Source: Desulfovibrio litoralis DSM 11393
GTDB lineage: Bacteria > Desulfobacterota > Desulfovibrionia > Desulfovibrionales > Desulfovibrionaceae
Length of the DNA: 64,000 nt
Assembly: GCF_900143255.1 (NCBI RefSeq)
Contig: NZ_FRDI01000003.1
Location: 422,641 to 486,640, forward strand
Direction: 5' to 3'
Below the pieces are notes generated by a model. That model did no database searches and had not been told where the DNA came from. It saw nothing but the letters and a program-made list of their open reading frames with translations. A program made the position numbers and the translations under genes. Positions 1-8,573 of this stretch are shown one piece after another; the first letter of the stretch is position 1, and each line of letters opens with the position of its first letter.

Positions 1-648
1 TGCTCCCATATTAGTAATACAAGCACGCTCAGGCACGGATAAGCTTGAAACGCCCTCGCCTGTAAATTCAAAAACTCGCCCAACACCGCCTTTAACAGTG
101 AGTATTTTTAACAAGGCTAAAATAACGTCTTTAGCACTCGCCCAGCCTTTAAGCTTTCCTGTTAATTCAACTTTTACTACTTTTGGCATAGGGATTTTAT
201 AAGCTGCCCCTGCCATAGCCAAAGCAACGGAAAGACCTCCTGCTCCCATAGCTAAAGACCCCATACCGCCTGCGGTCGGAGTATGACTATCCGCACCAAT
301 TAAAGTCGCACCGGGCTTAGCAAAATTTTCTAAATGTAGTTGATGACAAATACCTAAGCCAGCTGGGGAATAAACCAAGCCATATTTAGCGGCAATAGTG
401 CGTAAAAATTGATGATCATCAGGGTTACGAAAATCTTGTTGTAAGGTGTTATGATCCACATAGCTTACGGAAAGATCTGTTTTTACTTTAGGAATCCCCA
501 TGGCTTCAAACTGCAAATAGGTCATTGTGCCTGTTGCGTCTTGGGTTATAGTTTGATCCATTTTAAGGGCAATTTCGTCGCCGGGTTTAAAATCTTCGAG
601 CTTGCCGGACATTAAATGAGCAGAAATAATTTTTTTTGTAATATTCAT
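1..648 (-). CDS. Aconitase-family hydratase (aconitate hydratase type), 5' part only
   Basis: The first 216 codons read as the N-terminal domain of an aconitase/isopropylmalate-dehydratase superfamily enzyme; the gene runs off the left edge. The family isomerises citrate to isocitrate (or related hydroxyacids) with a [4Fe-4S] cluster in the cytosol. Visible signatures are GICHQLHLE at residues 99-107, the substrate-binding GADSHTPTAGGMG at 118-130, and the Gly/Ala-rich stretch after it. The D-Q-T-D-A-T-G motif near residue 31-40 and overall spacing resemble the roughly 640-residue aconitases of sulfate reducers more than LeuC, but the cluster cysteines lie outside the window, so citrate specificity is inferred. 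The ATG at 648 is preceded by an AGGAATT ribosome-binding site. No neighbour on the same strand is close enough to form an operon. Confidence 0.85.
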   Translation of the reverse strand, partial: MNITKKIISAHLMSGKLEDFKPGDEIALKMDQTITQDATGTMTYLQFEAMGIPKVKTDLSVSYVDHNTLQQDFRNPDDHQFLRTIAAKYGLVYSPAGLGICHQLHLENFAKPGATLIGADSHTPTAGGMGSLAMGAGGLSVALAMAGAAYKIPMPKVVKVELTGKLKGWASAKDVILALLKILTVKGGVGRVFEFTGEGVSSLSVPERACITNMGA

Positions 649-962
649 TATTAATTCCTAAAGTAATTTTTATAGAGAGTTTTTATGAGATGATAAATAA
701 ATACAATGCCATGCAATTAAGACTAGCCTTAATTTATAACTGGTAATTTGATTAATCATCTAGCACTAGCTTATTACCAAAAGGATTCTATAATATTACT
801 CAATTTAAATAAAGTATATATTTTTTAAAATTATATTTTCCTGCTGAAACAAATAAAAAAAGACAATGCCGTTTTAAAGCGGTACTGCCTAATTTTTATT
901 GAAGGTTGTTTTTACATTTGCACGCACTAGAGTGGTTTATATTCTATTATTCGCTAAGTTAA
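649..962. other. Intergenic region, 314 bp
   Basis: This stretch separates the aconitase start from the last of three MORN-repeat genes, both on the minus strand. It is very AT-rich. It should contain the aconitase promoter, but I see no convincing -35/-10 pair, no strong hairpin followed by a T run, and no ORF with a ribosome-binding site. Confidence 0.5.
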
Positions 963-1733
963 CTAGTCGCACTTAGGCATCTTTCCTATTTCAAAGTCTG
1001 CTAATTCTTGATCTGTCCAAGCTCTTGTTTTTCCATTTTTATTACAACAAATACCACTAACGACTAAATCATTTGCACATGAAATTTCGAATTCCAACTT
1101 GCCACTTTCGTTGTAGTACTTGGCAGTTCCCTCGAGCTTGCCAGCTACAAGTGGAATCTCAGTATTGATCTTGCCATTTTCGTAATAGCGTTTTTCAACT
1201 CCCTCTTGTTTATCTGCTACATATGGAAACTCACCTTTTAACCTACCACTTTCGTAGTATGCTTTTATAATTCCCTCTACTTTACCTGCTACATATGGAA
1301 ACTCAAATCCGAGTGCACCACTTTCGTAATAGATTTTTTGAATTCCCTCTTTTTCACTTGCGACATATGGAGTTTCGGAGCTAAGATTACCACTTTCGTA
1401 GTAGAGTTTTTCAACTCCTTCTTTTTTACCTGCTACATATGGAACTTCGGAGCTAAGATTACCATTTTCGTAATAATTTTTACTAATTCCCTCTCTTTTA
1501 TCAGCTACATATGGAATTTCGAAATGAATCTTTCCATTTTCCTCATAAGCACAACTCAGAGAAAAATCTCCTTGCTTAAAGTGATATAAATTCTCTTTTA
1601 GCAATTCATACTTTTTATCTTTTTTTACCGCTTCGAGAGTTTTCGGGCAGGACTCTTGTGAAAAAGCATTCGGGGTATTAATAGATAACAGGCAAAATAA
1701 ACACAACGTAACTATCACAATAAAGTTTTTCAT
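963..1733 (-). CDS. Exported MORN-repeat (YwqK-like) protein, longest of three tandem paralogues
   Basis: A 256-residue protein with a cleavable signal peptide (residues 1-25, cut after NAFS) and a periplasmic or outer-surface body made almost entirely of about 23-residue repeats of the form E-x-P-Y-V-A-G-K-x-E-G-x-x-K-x-Y-Y-E-S-G (MORN_2 / YwqK family). Seven repeats are visible from about residue 68 to 225, followed by a Cys-containing tail (CCNKNG...MPKCD) shared with its two neighbours. YwqK proteins are sometimes labelled antitoxins or immunity proteins; MORN repeats otherwise bind lipids or proteins. No enzyme motif is seen. The start has a good GGAG site upstream. The paralogues share nearly identical first 26 residues and last 40, and differ mainly in repeat number, which points to recent tandem duplication with repeat gain or loss. 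Confidence 0.8.
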   Translation of the reverse strand: MKNFIVIVTLCLFCLLSINTPNAFSQESCPKTLEAVKKDKKYELLKENLYHFKQGDFSLSCAYEENGKIHFEIPYVADKREGISKNYYENGNLSSEVPYVAGKKEGVEKLYYESGNLSSETPYVASEKEGIQKIYYESGALGFEFPYVAGKVEGIIKAYYESGRLKGEFPYVADKQEGVEKRYYENGKINTEIPLVAGKLEGTAKYYNESGKLEFEISCANDLVVSGICCNKNGKTRAWTDQELADFEIGKMPKCD

Positions 1734-1813
1734 AAAGTCTGTCTCCTTGGGGGCTATGGGGTTTATTGGGTTTATTGGTTATATGTTTTATATTCTATTA
1801 CTCGCTCAGTTAA

Positions 1814-2440
1814 CTAATCGCACTTAGGCATCTCGCCCCTCATAAAGTCTCCTAATTCTTGATCTGTCAAAGATCTTGTTTCTCCATTTTTTTTATAACA
1901 AATACCACTAACTGCTAAATTATTTTCATATGAAATTTCGAATTCTAGCTTGCCACTTTCGTTGTAGTGTTTGAAAATTCCCTCTATCTTATCAGCGACA
2001 AATGGAATTTCAGCTTTGAGCTTGCCACTTTCATAATAAGATTTTCCCATTCCCTCTACTTTACCAGCAACATATGGGGTTTTTAGCAAAATTTTGCCGC
2101 TTGCGGAGTAGGATTTGAACATTCCCTCTTTTTTTCCTGCTACATATGGGTATTCAGATTTGAGCGTGCCATTTTCGTAATATTCTTTGCCAGTTCCTTC
2201 TACTTTACCATTTTTATATGGAATTTCATATCTCAGCGTTCCATTTGTTCTATAAGCACAACGCAGAGAAGATTCTGCTTGCTTAAATTCATATAAATTC
2301 TCTTTTACCAATTCATACCTTTTATTTTTTTGTACTTCTTCAATAGTTTTTGGACAGGACTCTTGTGAAAAAGCATTTGGGGTATGAATAGATAATAGGC
2401 AAAATAAACACAACGTAACTATCACAATAAAGTTTTTCAT
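1814..2440 (-). CDS. Exported MORN-repeat (YwqK-like) protein, middle paralogue
   Basis: A 208-residue paralogue of the flanking genes: the same signal peptide (MKNFIVIVTLCLFCLL start, cut after NAFS), the same conserved lead-in (ESCPKT...LYEFKQAE), about five MORN-type repeats, and the same tail ending MPKCD. The tail carries two conserved cysteines that, with the Cys after the signal peptide and the one before the first repeat, could form disulfides in the periplasm; this is inference. A GAGGAGAC ribosome-binding site precedes the ATG. The spacing to each neighbour is about 70-80 bp with near-identical sequence, so the three are probably cotranscribed in the order 2993 to 963. Function unknown. 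Confidence 0.8.
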   Translation of the reverse strand: MKNFIVIVTLCLFCLLSIHTPNAFSQESCPKTIEEVQKNKRYELVKENLYEFKQAESSLRCAYRTNGTLRYEIPYKNGKVEGTGKEYYENGTLKSEYPYVAGKKEGMFKSYSASGKILLKTPYVAGKVEGMGKSYYESGKLKAEIPFVADKIEGIFKHYNESGKLEFEISYENNLAVSGICYKKNGETRSLTDQELGDFMRGEMPKCD

Positions 2441-2510
2441 AAAGGCTGTCTCCTCGGGGTTATGAAGTTTATGGGGGCTATGGGTTTTATTCTATTATTC
2501 GCGATCTTAA

Positions 2511-2993
2511 CTAATCGCACTTAGGCATCTTGCCGTTTCTAAAATCTGCTAATTCTTGATCTGTCAAAGCTCTTGTTTCTCCATTTGTCTTATAACAAAT
2601 ACCACTAACGGGTGAGCTATTTGCTAACACAATTTCGAATTCTAGCTTGCCATTTTCGTAATATCCTTTTGCAACCCCCTCTCGTTTACCTGCTACATAT
2701 GGAGTTTCAGAGTTGATCTTGCCACTTTCGTAATATGCTTTCCAAATTCCCTCTATCTTATCAGCGACAAATGGAATTTCAGCTTCGAGCTTTTCAGTTT
2801 TTCCATAAAAACAACGCAGAGAAAAATCTGCTTGCTTAAATTCATATAAATTCTCTGTTACCAATTTATATTTTTTATCTTTTTTTACCTCTTCGAGAGT
2901 TTTTGGACAGGACTCTTGTGAAAAAGCATTTGGGGTATGAATAGATAATAGGCAAAATAAACACAACGTAACTATCACAATAAAGTTTTTCAT
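2511..2993 (-). CDS. Exported MORN-repeat (YwqK-like) protein, shortest and promoter-proximal paralogue
   Basis: A 160-residue member of the tandem trio, first in transcription order. It has the shared signal peptide, the Cys-containing lead-in, only about three MORN-type repeats (residues 70-130) and the conserved tail ending MPKCD. It matches its neighbours closely at both ends; the difference is the number of central repeats, as expected from unequal recombination between repeats. The start codon is shared by position with the paralogues and preceded by GGAGACAG. What the family does here is not evident; a surface scaffold or an immunity protein are both possible. Confidence 0.8.
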   Translation of the reverse strand: MKNFIVIVTLCLFCLLSIHTPNAFSQESCPKTLEEVKKDKKYKLVTENLYEFKQADFSLRCFYGKTEKLEAEIPFVADKIEGIWKAYYESGKINSETPYVAGKREGVAKGYYENGKLEFEIVLANSSPVSGICYKTNGETRALTDQELADFRNGKMPKCD

Positions 2994-3159
2994 AAAGGCT
3001 GTCTCCTAGGTGGCTATGGGTTTTATTGGGGTCTATGGGTTATATGGTTTATATGATTAATTTACTTATAAGCCTTTTAAAAAAAAGGCAATGACCTTGC
3101 ACAATAGCCTTATTTACAAAACACTTTCCTTGCTTTTATTCTATAAGTGAATCAAAAAC

Positions 3160-3196
3160 AAAAAAAAGACCGATAAATTAATATCGGTCTTTTAAG
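3160..3196 (-). terminator. Intrinsic terminator after the M48 lipoprotein gene
   Basis: On the minus strand, AAGACCGAT and ATCGGTCTT form a 9-bp stem with an 8-base loop followed by a run of T. It lies about 65 bp past the stop codon of the M48 peptidase gene and separates it from the MORN gene cluster. Confidence 0.85.
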
Positions 3197-3257
3197 TTTT
3201 ATCCTCTTTTATTCTCGTTTATATACGATTATAAAAAAGTATTAAATAATCAAATAA

Positions 3258-4007
3258 TTACTTGCCTGCACGCATCTCTGCCATTTTGTCGGCACGTTTT
3301 GCAGAACCTGGGTGAGTTGAGAACCAAGCATCAACGCCAGATGAAGAGCTTTCCATATCAGCAAACTTACGCAAAGCTGTTTCAGCACCCTTGGTGTTTT
3401 TCTTATACTTTTTCATTAGCTCTAAACCATAAGCATCAGCTTTATATTCTTGGTCTTGAGAGAATTGAGCTTTTAAAAATGCTTCAGCTACTGCACCAAG
3501 TTCGGAAGCAGCTAACGCACCGGCAGTGCTGTTGCTGGCGGCAACACCTTTACGAGCGGCGGAAGCAGCATAAGCCAGTCTCATTTTATCCATAGTATCG
3601 CCACCTTTAACGTGACCGATTTCATGACCTAAAACGAAGAAAAGTTCGTCATCATTAAGCTTGTCCATTAAACCAGAATATACTCTAACAGAGCCATCAG
3701 GAGTAACGTTAGCATTAACTTCGTCGGTTAAATAAACTTTGTAGTTCATCTGTAAACCTTCAACATTTTTGAGGTTAGCGGCAACCTTGTTGAGGCGTTT
3801 AGTGTATTTGCTGTTTTTAGATGCAACTTTATTTTCTTTGTCGCCAGCTTCGCGCATTTGTTTAGACATGCTGATTACATCAGCTTCACTCAAGGTAGCG
3901 GCCTTATAGCCATCAGCAGCGGCATCTAAAGCCGTATTGGTGTTAACGACACAACCGCCAAAAGCGAACAAGCTGAAACTAAGGCACAAAAGTAATAATT
4001 TTTTCAT
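3258..4007 (-). CDS. M48-family zinc metallopeptidase lipoprotein (LoiP/YggG-like)
   Basis: A 249-residue predicted lipoprotein peptidase of the cell envelope. The signal peptide ends in a lipobox (FAFGGC, lipidated Cys19). The zinc site HEIGH is at residues 128-132, followed by the downstream glutamate region DQEYKADAYG, and a C-terminal STHPGSAKRA motif typical of M48B/C proteins. E. coli LoiP and related proteins degrade misfolded outer-membrane proteins; that role is an inference here. The start at 4007 is chosen over an upstream ATG 12 codons earlier because it follows GGGAGG at ideal spacing and begins exactly at the signal peptide. It is a single-gene unit with its own terminator. A second M48 enzyme (BepA-like) is encoded at 8574. 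Confidence 0.9.
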   Translation of the reverse strand: MKKLLLLCLSFSLFAFGGCVVNTNTALDAAADGYKAATLSEADVISMSKQMREAGDKENKVASKNSKYTKRLNKVAANLKNVEGLQMNYKVYLTDEVNANVTPDGSVRVYSGLMDKLNDDELFFVLGHEIGHVKGGDTMDKMRLAYAASAARKGVAASNSTAGALAASELGAVAEAFLKAQFSQDQEYKADAYGLELMKKYKKNTKGAETALRKFADMESSSSGVDAWFSTHPGSAKRADKMAEMRAGK

Positions 4008-4085
4008 GAAACCCTCCCAAAATAATTTTATATTTCTATACATGAATCAATAAAATATACAAGGGGGTTTTATAAAAAAAATATT

Positions 4086-4101
4086 AGGCACACATTATGC
4101 T
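4086..4101 (+). promoter_or_regulatory. Candidate sigma-54 promoter for flgE
   Basis: The bases AGGCACACATTATGCT match the -24/-12 consensus TGGCACR-N4-TTGCW at all but two positions, with the GG and GC doublets exactly 12 bases apart. It lies about 218 bases upstream of the hook gene. Class II flagellar genes are commonly sigma-54 dependent in related bacteria, and rpoN is present at 29092. Pattern match only. Confidence 0.5.
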
Positions 4102-4318
4102 TTTAATAACTCAGAAAAAGAAAAAAGGGAAAAATATTCCCACAAATTACTATTTCAGGCTGTTTTTTATCGGGGAAGAAAAAAGCGGCAATATCATTAA
4201 AAAATAGAACAGATGTTTATAACATATTGTTATTTTTATGTAATAATAAAAATTTCAACAAAAAACGTTATAAAAATCTTTTTAAGTGCAAGGACGCACA
4301 AAGGGGAAAATTAAGCAA

Positions 4319-5857
4319 ATGATGAGTTCACTCTATGTAGGCGCCACCGGAATGAAAAGCCTTGGTGAAGGTTTGGCGGTAGTCTCAAATAACTTGGCAA
4401 ACCAAAATACTGTTGGCTTTAGACGGGCCATGATGTTATATCAAGACCTTGGCAGTACCAATGTCCCAACCTCTTCAAACGGTATGACTAACTTTAGCCA
4501 AGCCGGTAAAGGGGTTACCCCCGGAATTGTAAGAACCATGTTTGAAAACGGTGGTTATGAATCAAGCACAACCGCAACCGATCTATCTATTACGGGAATA
4601 GGCTTTTTTGCGGTACAAAAGCCAGAATCCTCAGAAGTATATTATACCAGAGCCGGAAACTTTCGCTTTACCAAAGACGGCGACCTAATTACACCAAACG
4701 GCTTTAACCTAATGGGAAATAAAGTTGTCGATGGCGTTACTTCCGGAACTGCCGAACCAATAAAAATAGACTTTAGCAACACAAACGGCAGTCAAAACGT
4801 TATTCCACCAAAAGCAACAACAAATGCTGGTTTTATCTTAAATTTAGGCTTTGCCGAGAGTAAACAGATCACCAATGCAAGTAGCTTTACAGGGCTCTTA
4901 TCTTCTTGGAATGGACAGACTGATACTAAAAATTTTGCCCAAATTTCCGACTATTCCACAGGGGTAAAAATTTATGACAGTGAAGGGAACCCCCAAATTG
5001 TCAATGGCTTCTTTAAATATGTTGGAGACGTGGCTGGCGGAAACAAAGCCTATGAATTTATCATGACCGTTGACCCTAAATCTGATACCAGAAGCGGAAT
5101 ACAAGGCACGAAAAGTGCGGGTATTTTGATGAGTGGAACAATCGTCTTTGATTCAGCCGGAAATATGAAAGATATGGCTGCGTTCGTGCCTGATGGTTCT
5201 CAAAACCCCGAAGATTTTACTACTTGGAAAAAGGCGGGAATGAATGCCCAAGGAGTGCCCGTTGCCAATATCAGCTTTAAGGGCAAAAATGCGGCTTCTA
5301 CCGCAAGTCAAAACGTCGGAATAGATTTTGGAATGTCTTTTCCAAGCGGTTGGGATAACGCTATTGATAACCCCACCCAAATGAATACACTCGGACAAAA
5401 TTGGGTATCAAACCCGACTCCGGGCAAGCTTGCAACACACAGCTCTACCGCATATAAAGGCACTTCAAGTTCAAAAGTTTCTCAAGACGGTTATACTACC
5501 GGCTATCTTTCAAGAGTAAGAATAGACCCCGACGGCTATCTTGTCGGACAATATACCAACGGAGAAAGCCAAAATCTTTACAGGATTCCACTAACCCGTT
5601 TTACCAGTCAAGATAACTTAACCCACAGCGGAAACAACCTTTTTTCAGCCTCTGACAGAGTTGGTAGCATTGAAGAAGGTTTTCCCGGAACAGAAAATTA
5701 TGGGGCATTAACGGGTTATTCTTTAGAAACTTCAAACGTTGATATGACCACAGAGTTTGTTCAAATGATCGTAACTCAACGTGGCTTTCAAATGAACAGC
5801 AAGGTTGTTACAACCTCGGATCAAATGATTCAAAAGGCTTTAGAACTAAAACGCTAA
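4319..5857 (+). CDS. flgE: Flagellar hook protein FlgE
   Basis: About 512 residues. FlgE polymerises into the hook that joins basal body and filament outside the cell. The N-terminus (SSLYVGATGMKSLGEG...VVSNNLANQNTVGFRR) is the flagellar rod/hook N-domain, with its helical D0 segment. The middle holds the variable FlgE D2 domain, and the C-terminus ([47 protein letters not shown]) is the conserved D0 helix. Of several possible starts (GTG 4286, ATG 4319, ATG 4322) I choose 4319, downstream of AAGGGG; 4322 is equally likely on family alignment. A candidate sigma-54 promoter is upstream. The last 56 codons and the downstream terminator are copied twice more in tandem behind the gene. Confidence 0.93.
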   Translation: MMSSLYVGATGMKSLGEGLAVVSNNLANQNTVGFRRAMMLYQDLGSTNVPTSSNGMTNFSQAGKGVTPGIVRTMFENGGYESSTTATDLSITGIGFFAVQKPESSEVYYTRAGNFRFTKDGDLITPNGFNLMGNKVVDGVTSGTAEPIKIDFSNTNGSQNVIPPKATTNAGFILNLGFAESKQITNASSFTGLLSSWNGQTDTKNFAQISDYSTGVKIYDSEGNPQIVNGFFKYVGDVAGGNKAYEFIMTVDPKSDTRSGIQGTKSAGILMSGTIVFDSAGNMKDMAAFVPDGSQNPEDFTTWKKAGMNAQGVPVANISFKGKNAASTASQNVGIDFGMSFPSGWDNAIDNPTQMNTLGQNWVSNPTPGKLATHSSTAYKGTSSSKVSQDGYTTGYLSRVRIDPDGYLVGQYTNGESQNLYRIPLTRFTSQDNLTHSGNNLFSASDRVGSIEEGFPGTENYGALTGYSLETSNVDMTTEFVQMIVTQRGFQMNSKVVTTSDQMIQKALELKR

Positions 5858-5878
5858 AATATATTTAACGCTTAAAAC

Positions 5879-5932
5879 TTGACCGCTATACAAAGTATTC
5901 ATATTATGCTTTTATGGCGGTCATTTTTTATT
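5879..5932 (+). terminator. flgE terminator (also present in both repeat copies)
   Basis: GACCGCTATA and TATGGCGGTC form a 10-bp stem (one G-T pair) around a 22-base loop, followed by a T-rich run. It sits about 25 bp past the flgE stop. Copies recur 287 and 574 bp downstream, at about 6166 and 6453. Confidence 0.7.
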
Positions 5933-5977
5933 TATAATCTTTATTATTTTTATGTTTTATCAAAAAATATACCCAAA

Positions 5978-6144
5978 CAGAAAATTATGGGGCATTAACT
6001 GGTTATTCTTTAGAAACTTCAAACGTTGATATGACCACCGAGTTTGTTCAAATGATCGTAACTCAACGAGGCTTTCAAATGAACAGCAAGGTTGTTACAA
6101 CCTCCGATCAAATGATTCAAAAGGCCTTAGAACTAAAACGCTAA
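5978..6144 (+). pseudogene. flgE 3' fragment, first extra copy
   Basis: 55 codons and stop of the FlgE C-terminal helix without a start codon or ribosome-binding site. The protein sequence is unchanged from the real gene; the differences (for example ACG to ACT, CGT to CGA, TCG to TCC, GCT to GCC) are synonymous. It is not expected to be translated by itself but can serve as a recombination donor for flgE. Confidence 0.85.
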
Positions 6145-6264
6145 AATATATTTAACGCTTAAAACTTGACCGCTATACAAAGTATTCATATTATGCTTTT
6201 ATGGCGGTCAAGTTTTATTTATAATCTTTATTATTTTTATGTTTTATCAAAAAATATACCCAAA

Positions 6265-6431
6265 CAGAAAATTATGGGGCATTAACGGGTTATTCTTTAG
6301 AAACTTCAAAAGTTGATATGACCACCGAGTTTGTTCAAATGATCGTAACTCAACGGGGTTTTCAAATGAACAGCAAGGTTGTTACAACCTCGGATCAAAT
6401 GATTCAAAAGGCACTAGAACTAAAACGCTAA
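6265..6431 (+). pseudogene. flgE 3' fragment, second extra copy
   Basis: A second 55-codon copy of the FlgE C-terminal helix. It carries synonymous changes (CGG, GGT, GCA CTA) and one replacement, Asn to Lys in the TSNVDMT segment. No start signal is visible. The frame is open to the same TAA. Confidence 0.85.
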
Positions 6432-6565
6432 AATATATTTAACGCTTAAAACTTGACCGCTATACAAAGTATTCATATTATGCTTTTATGGCGGTCATTT
6501 TTCATTTATAATCTTTATTATTTTTATGTTTTATCAAAAAATATACCCAAAAGAAGGAAGTCTCC

Positions 6566-8488
6566 ATGCCCGTAATTTTAGGTACTGCCGGTCATATCGA
6601 CCATGGTAAAACCTCGCTGATCAATGCACTCACCGACATTAACTGCGATCGTTTAATCGAAGAAAAAAAACGTGGCATAACAATAGAGCTTGGCTTTGCC
6701 TTTTTAAACAACGACGACGGAGAACGCCTTAGTATCATAGATGTTCCCGGACATGAACGCTTTGTAAAAAACATGGTAGCGGGTGCAAGCGGCATTGACT
6801 TGGTGCTTTTAGTCATAGCGGCTGACGAAGGTATTATGCCCCAAACCAAGGAACACCTTGAAATTTGTTCTTTATTGGGAATAAAACAAGGGCTTATCGC
6901 TTTAACCAAAACAGATTTAGTTGAACAAGAATGGCTTGATTTGGTTCAAGAAGAAATAAAAGACTTTCTTAAAGGAAGCTTTCTGGAAAACGCCGATATT
7001 TTCCCCGTTTCCGTACAAACAGGTTCAGGTTTAGAGTCATTAAAAAAAGAACTGCTGACCAGAGAAAAAAACTTACGCAATAAAAAACGTAGCGACCTTT
7101 TTCGCCTGCCTATCGATAGAATCTTTTCATTAAAAGGACACGGAACCGTCGTAACCGGAACAATGATCGCAGGACAAGTTAAAAACGGTGAAGAATTAAC
7201 TGTTTATCCAAAAGAAAAAAACACCAAAGTCCGTAGCCTGCACAGTCATGACAAAAACGTTGAAATAGCCGAAGCTGGGGGAAGAACAGCCATAAATTTA
7301 AGTAATTTGGAAGTAAGCGATATTCAAAAAGGCGAAGTTTTGGCTCGCCCTGATTCATTATTTCCCTCTTTACATTGGGATATTAAACTAACTTGTCTAA
7401 GCTCAACGCCCACTGCCATAAAACACAGAACCGAAATCCACTTTCACCACGGCACAAAAGAAACTCTTGCCCGTCTGTATTTTTTTGACCGAGATAAACT
7501 TAACCCCGGCGAAACGGCTTTATGTCAAGTTCGCTTTACTGAACCCATGGTCGGAGTTTTTGGAGATCGCTGTGTTATAAGGGCATATTCACCGCTTCGA
7601 ACCATTGCCGGAGCCGAATTGTTAAATCCCCTATCTCTCGAGTTAAAGAAAAAAGACCCTCTCTTTCAAGAAAAAACCGAAAAATTATTACAACTTGGAA
7701 ACGCAGAAGCAAAAGATTTAATTTTGATGCGTCTTGAGTTAGCAGAAAAACAAGGGCTTAATTATAATGAACTTTTAGCATTTACCAACCTTAACTCAAA
7801 AACGCTCGAAAAAGAACTCGCTTTATTAAACGGAAAACAAGAACTTTCCTGTTTTGACAAAGAGGAAAAACGCTATATTGCTCAAAGTATAGTGCAAGCT
7901 TTGGAAAATTCCGCCCTGAGTTTTATTAATGAATTTCATAAACAAAACCCTGCGAAAAACGGCTTGGGCAAAAATGAATTTTATTCCGGCTGGGGGGCTT
8001 CTTTATACCCTAAACTCTTACATTTTCTACTTGAGCGTTTATCAAAAAAGAAATTGCTTCATGTGGAAGGAGACTTGGTGCGGATTCCGTCTCACCAAGC
8101 AAAACTTGAAACAAATCAACAAGATATAAAAACAGCCCTCTTAAACATATATAAAGAGTCTGACAAAACACCATTAAACATAAAAGAAATTTTAGAAAGT
8201 CTTGCCTTAAATCAAAAAGAAGCTTTGCCCCTATTAAAAAATCTGCAAGATAGTGGCGAACTAGTTAAAATAAGCGACGAAATTTATTATTATCGTCCTG
8301 TTTTAGACAAAATTTGGGAAGCGGTAACAGCTTGGTTTGAAAGCAATGACGATTTGAATTTAGCTGTTTTAAAAGATTTAACAAGTCTTTCACGAAAATA
8401 TTTGATTGCCCTGTTAGAATATTTTGACAGGGAAAAACTGACCGTGCGAGTGGGTGATAAACGCCTTCTCAGAGGCTCAAAAAAATAA
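6566..8488 (+). CDS. selB: Selenocysteine-specific elongation factor SelB
   Basis: 640 residues. SelB is a GTPase that brings Sec-tRNA to UGA codons next to a SECIS hairpin. The G domain opens the protein: P-loop GHIDHGKT at about residues 9-16, switch-I RGITIELGF, DVPGHERF, and TKTD for guanine. EF-Tu-like domains II/III follow, and the C-terminal third (about 375-640) has the winged-helix repeats that read the SECIS RNA. Length and order fit bacterial SelB. The ATG follows AGAAGGAAG. The ribosome-binding site directly abuts the last flgE repeat unit. selA and selC are not in this window, so the gene stands alone, but its presence implies the cell makes selenoproteins (in this lineage typically formate dehydrogenase or hydrogenase). 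Confidence 0.96.
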   Translation: MPVILGTAGHIDHGKTSLINALTDINCDRLIEEKKRGITIELGFAFLNNDDGERLSIIDVPGHERFVKNMVAGASGIDLVLLVIAADEGIMPQTKEHLEICSLLGIKQGLIALTKTDLVEQEWLDLVQEEIKDFLKGSFLENADIFPVSVQTGSGLESLKKELLTREKNLRNKKRSDLFRLPIDRIFSLKGHGTVVTGTMIAGQVKNGEELTVYPKEKNTKVRSLHSHDKNVEIAEAGGRTAINLSNLEVSDIQKGEVLARPDSLFPSLHWDIKLTCLSSTPTAIKHRTEIHFHHGTKETLARLYFFDRDKLNPGETALCQVRFTEPMVGVFGDRCVIRAYSPLRTIAGAELLNPLSLELKKKDPLFQEKTEKLLQLGNAEAKDLILMRLELAEKQGLNYNELLAFTNLNSKTLEKELALLNGKQELSCFDKEEKRYIAQSIVQALENSALSFINEFHKQNPAKNGLGKNEFYSGWGASLYPKLLHFLLERLSKKKLLHVEGDLVRIPSHQAKLETNQQDIKTALLNIYKESDKTPLNIKEILESLALNQKEALPLLKNLQDSGELVKISDEIYYYRPVLDKIWEAVTAWFESNDDLNLAVLKDLTSLSRKYLIALLEYFDREKLTVRVGDKRLLRGSKK

Positions 8489-8573
8489 ACGACAAAACAA
8501 AATATTTGTGTATATAATCGTAAAAACTCAACGCAGTTTAACTTTGTAAAGCTCACAACAAAAGGTCAATATT

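Larger units (their letters stand above)
5691..6550 (+). repeat. Three tandem 287-bp units: flgE 3' end plus downstream region
   Basis: Units begin at 5691 (inside the real gene), 5978 and 6265; the offset is exactly 287 bp both times. Each holds the last 55 codons of flgE, the TAA, an inverted-repeat terminator and about 85 bp of AT-rich spacer ending ATATACCCAAA. The last unit runs straight into the selB ribosome-binding site, showing that the unit's right border is the ancestral flgE-selB spacer. The coding parts differ at about ten positions, almost all synonymous; the non-coding parts differ at only a few. Confidence 0.95.

Noticed and set aside
1338-1589. An 83-codon open frame on the plus strand inside the first MORN gene
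   Set aside because: It is antisense to clear MORN repeats, follows their period, and has no ribosome-binding site.
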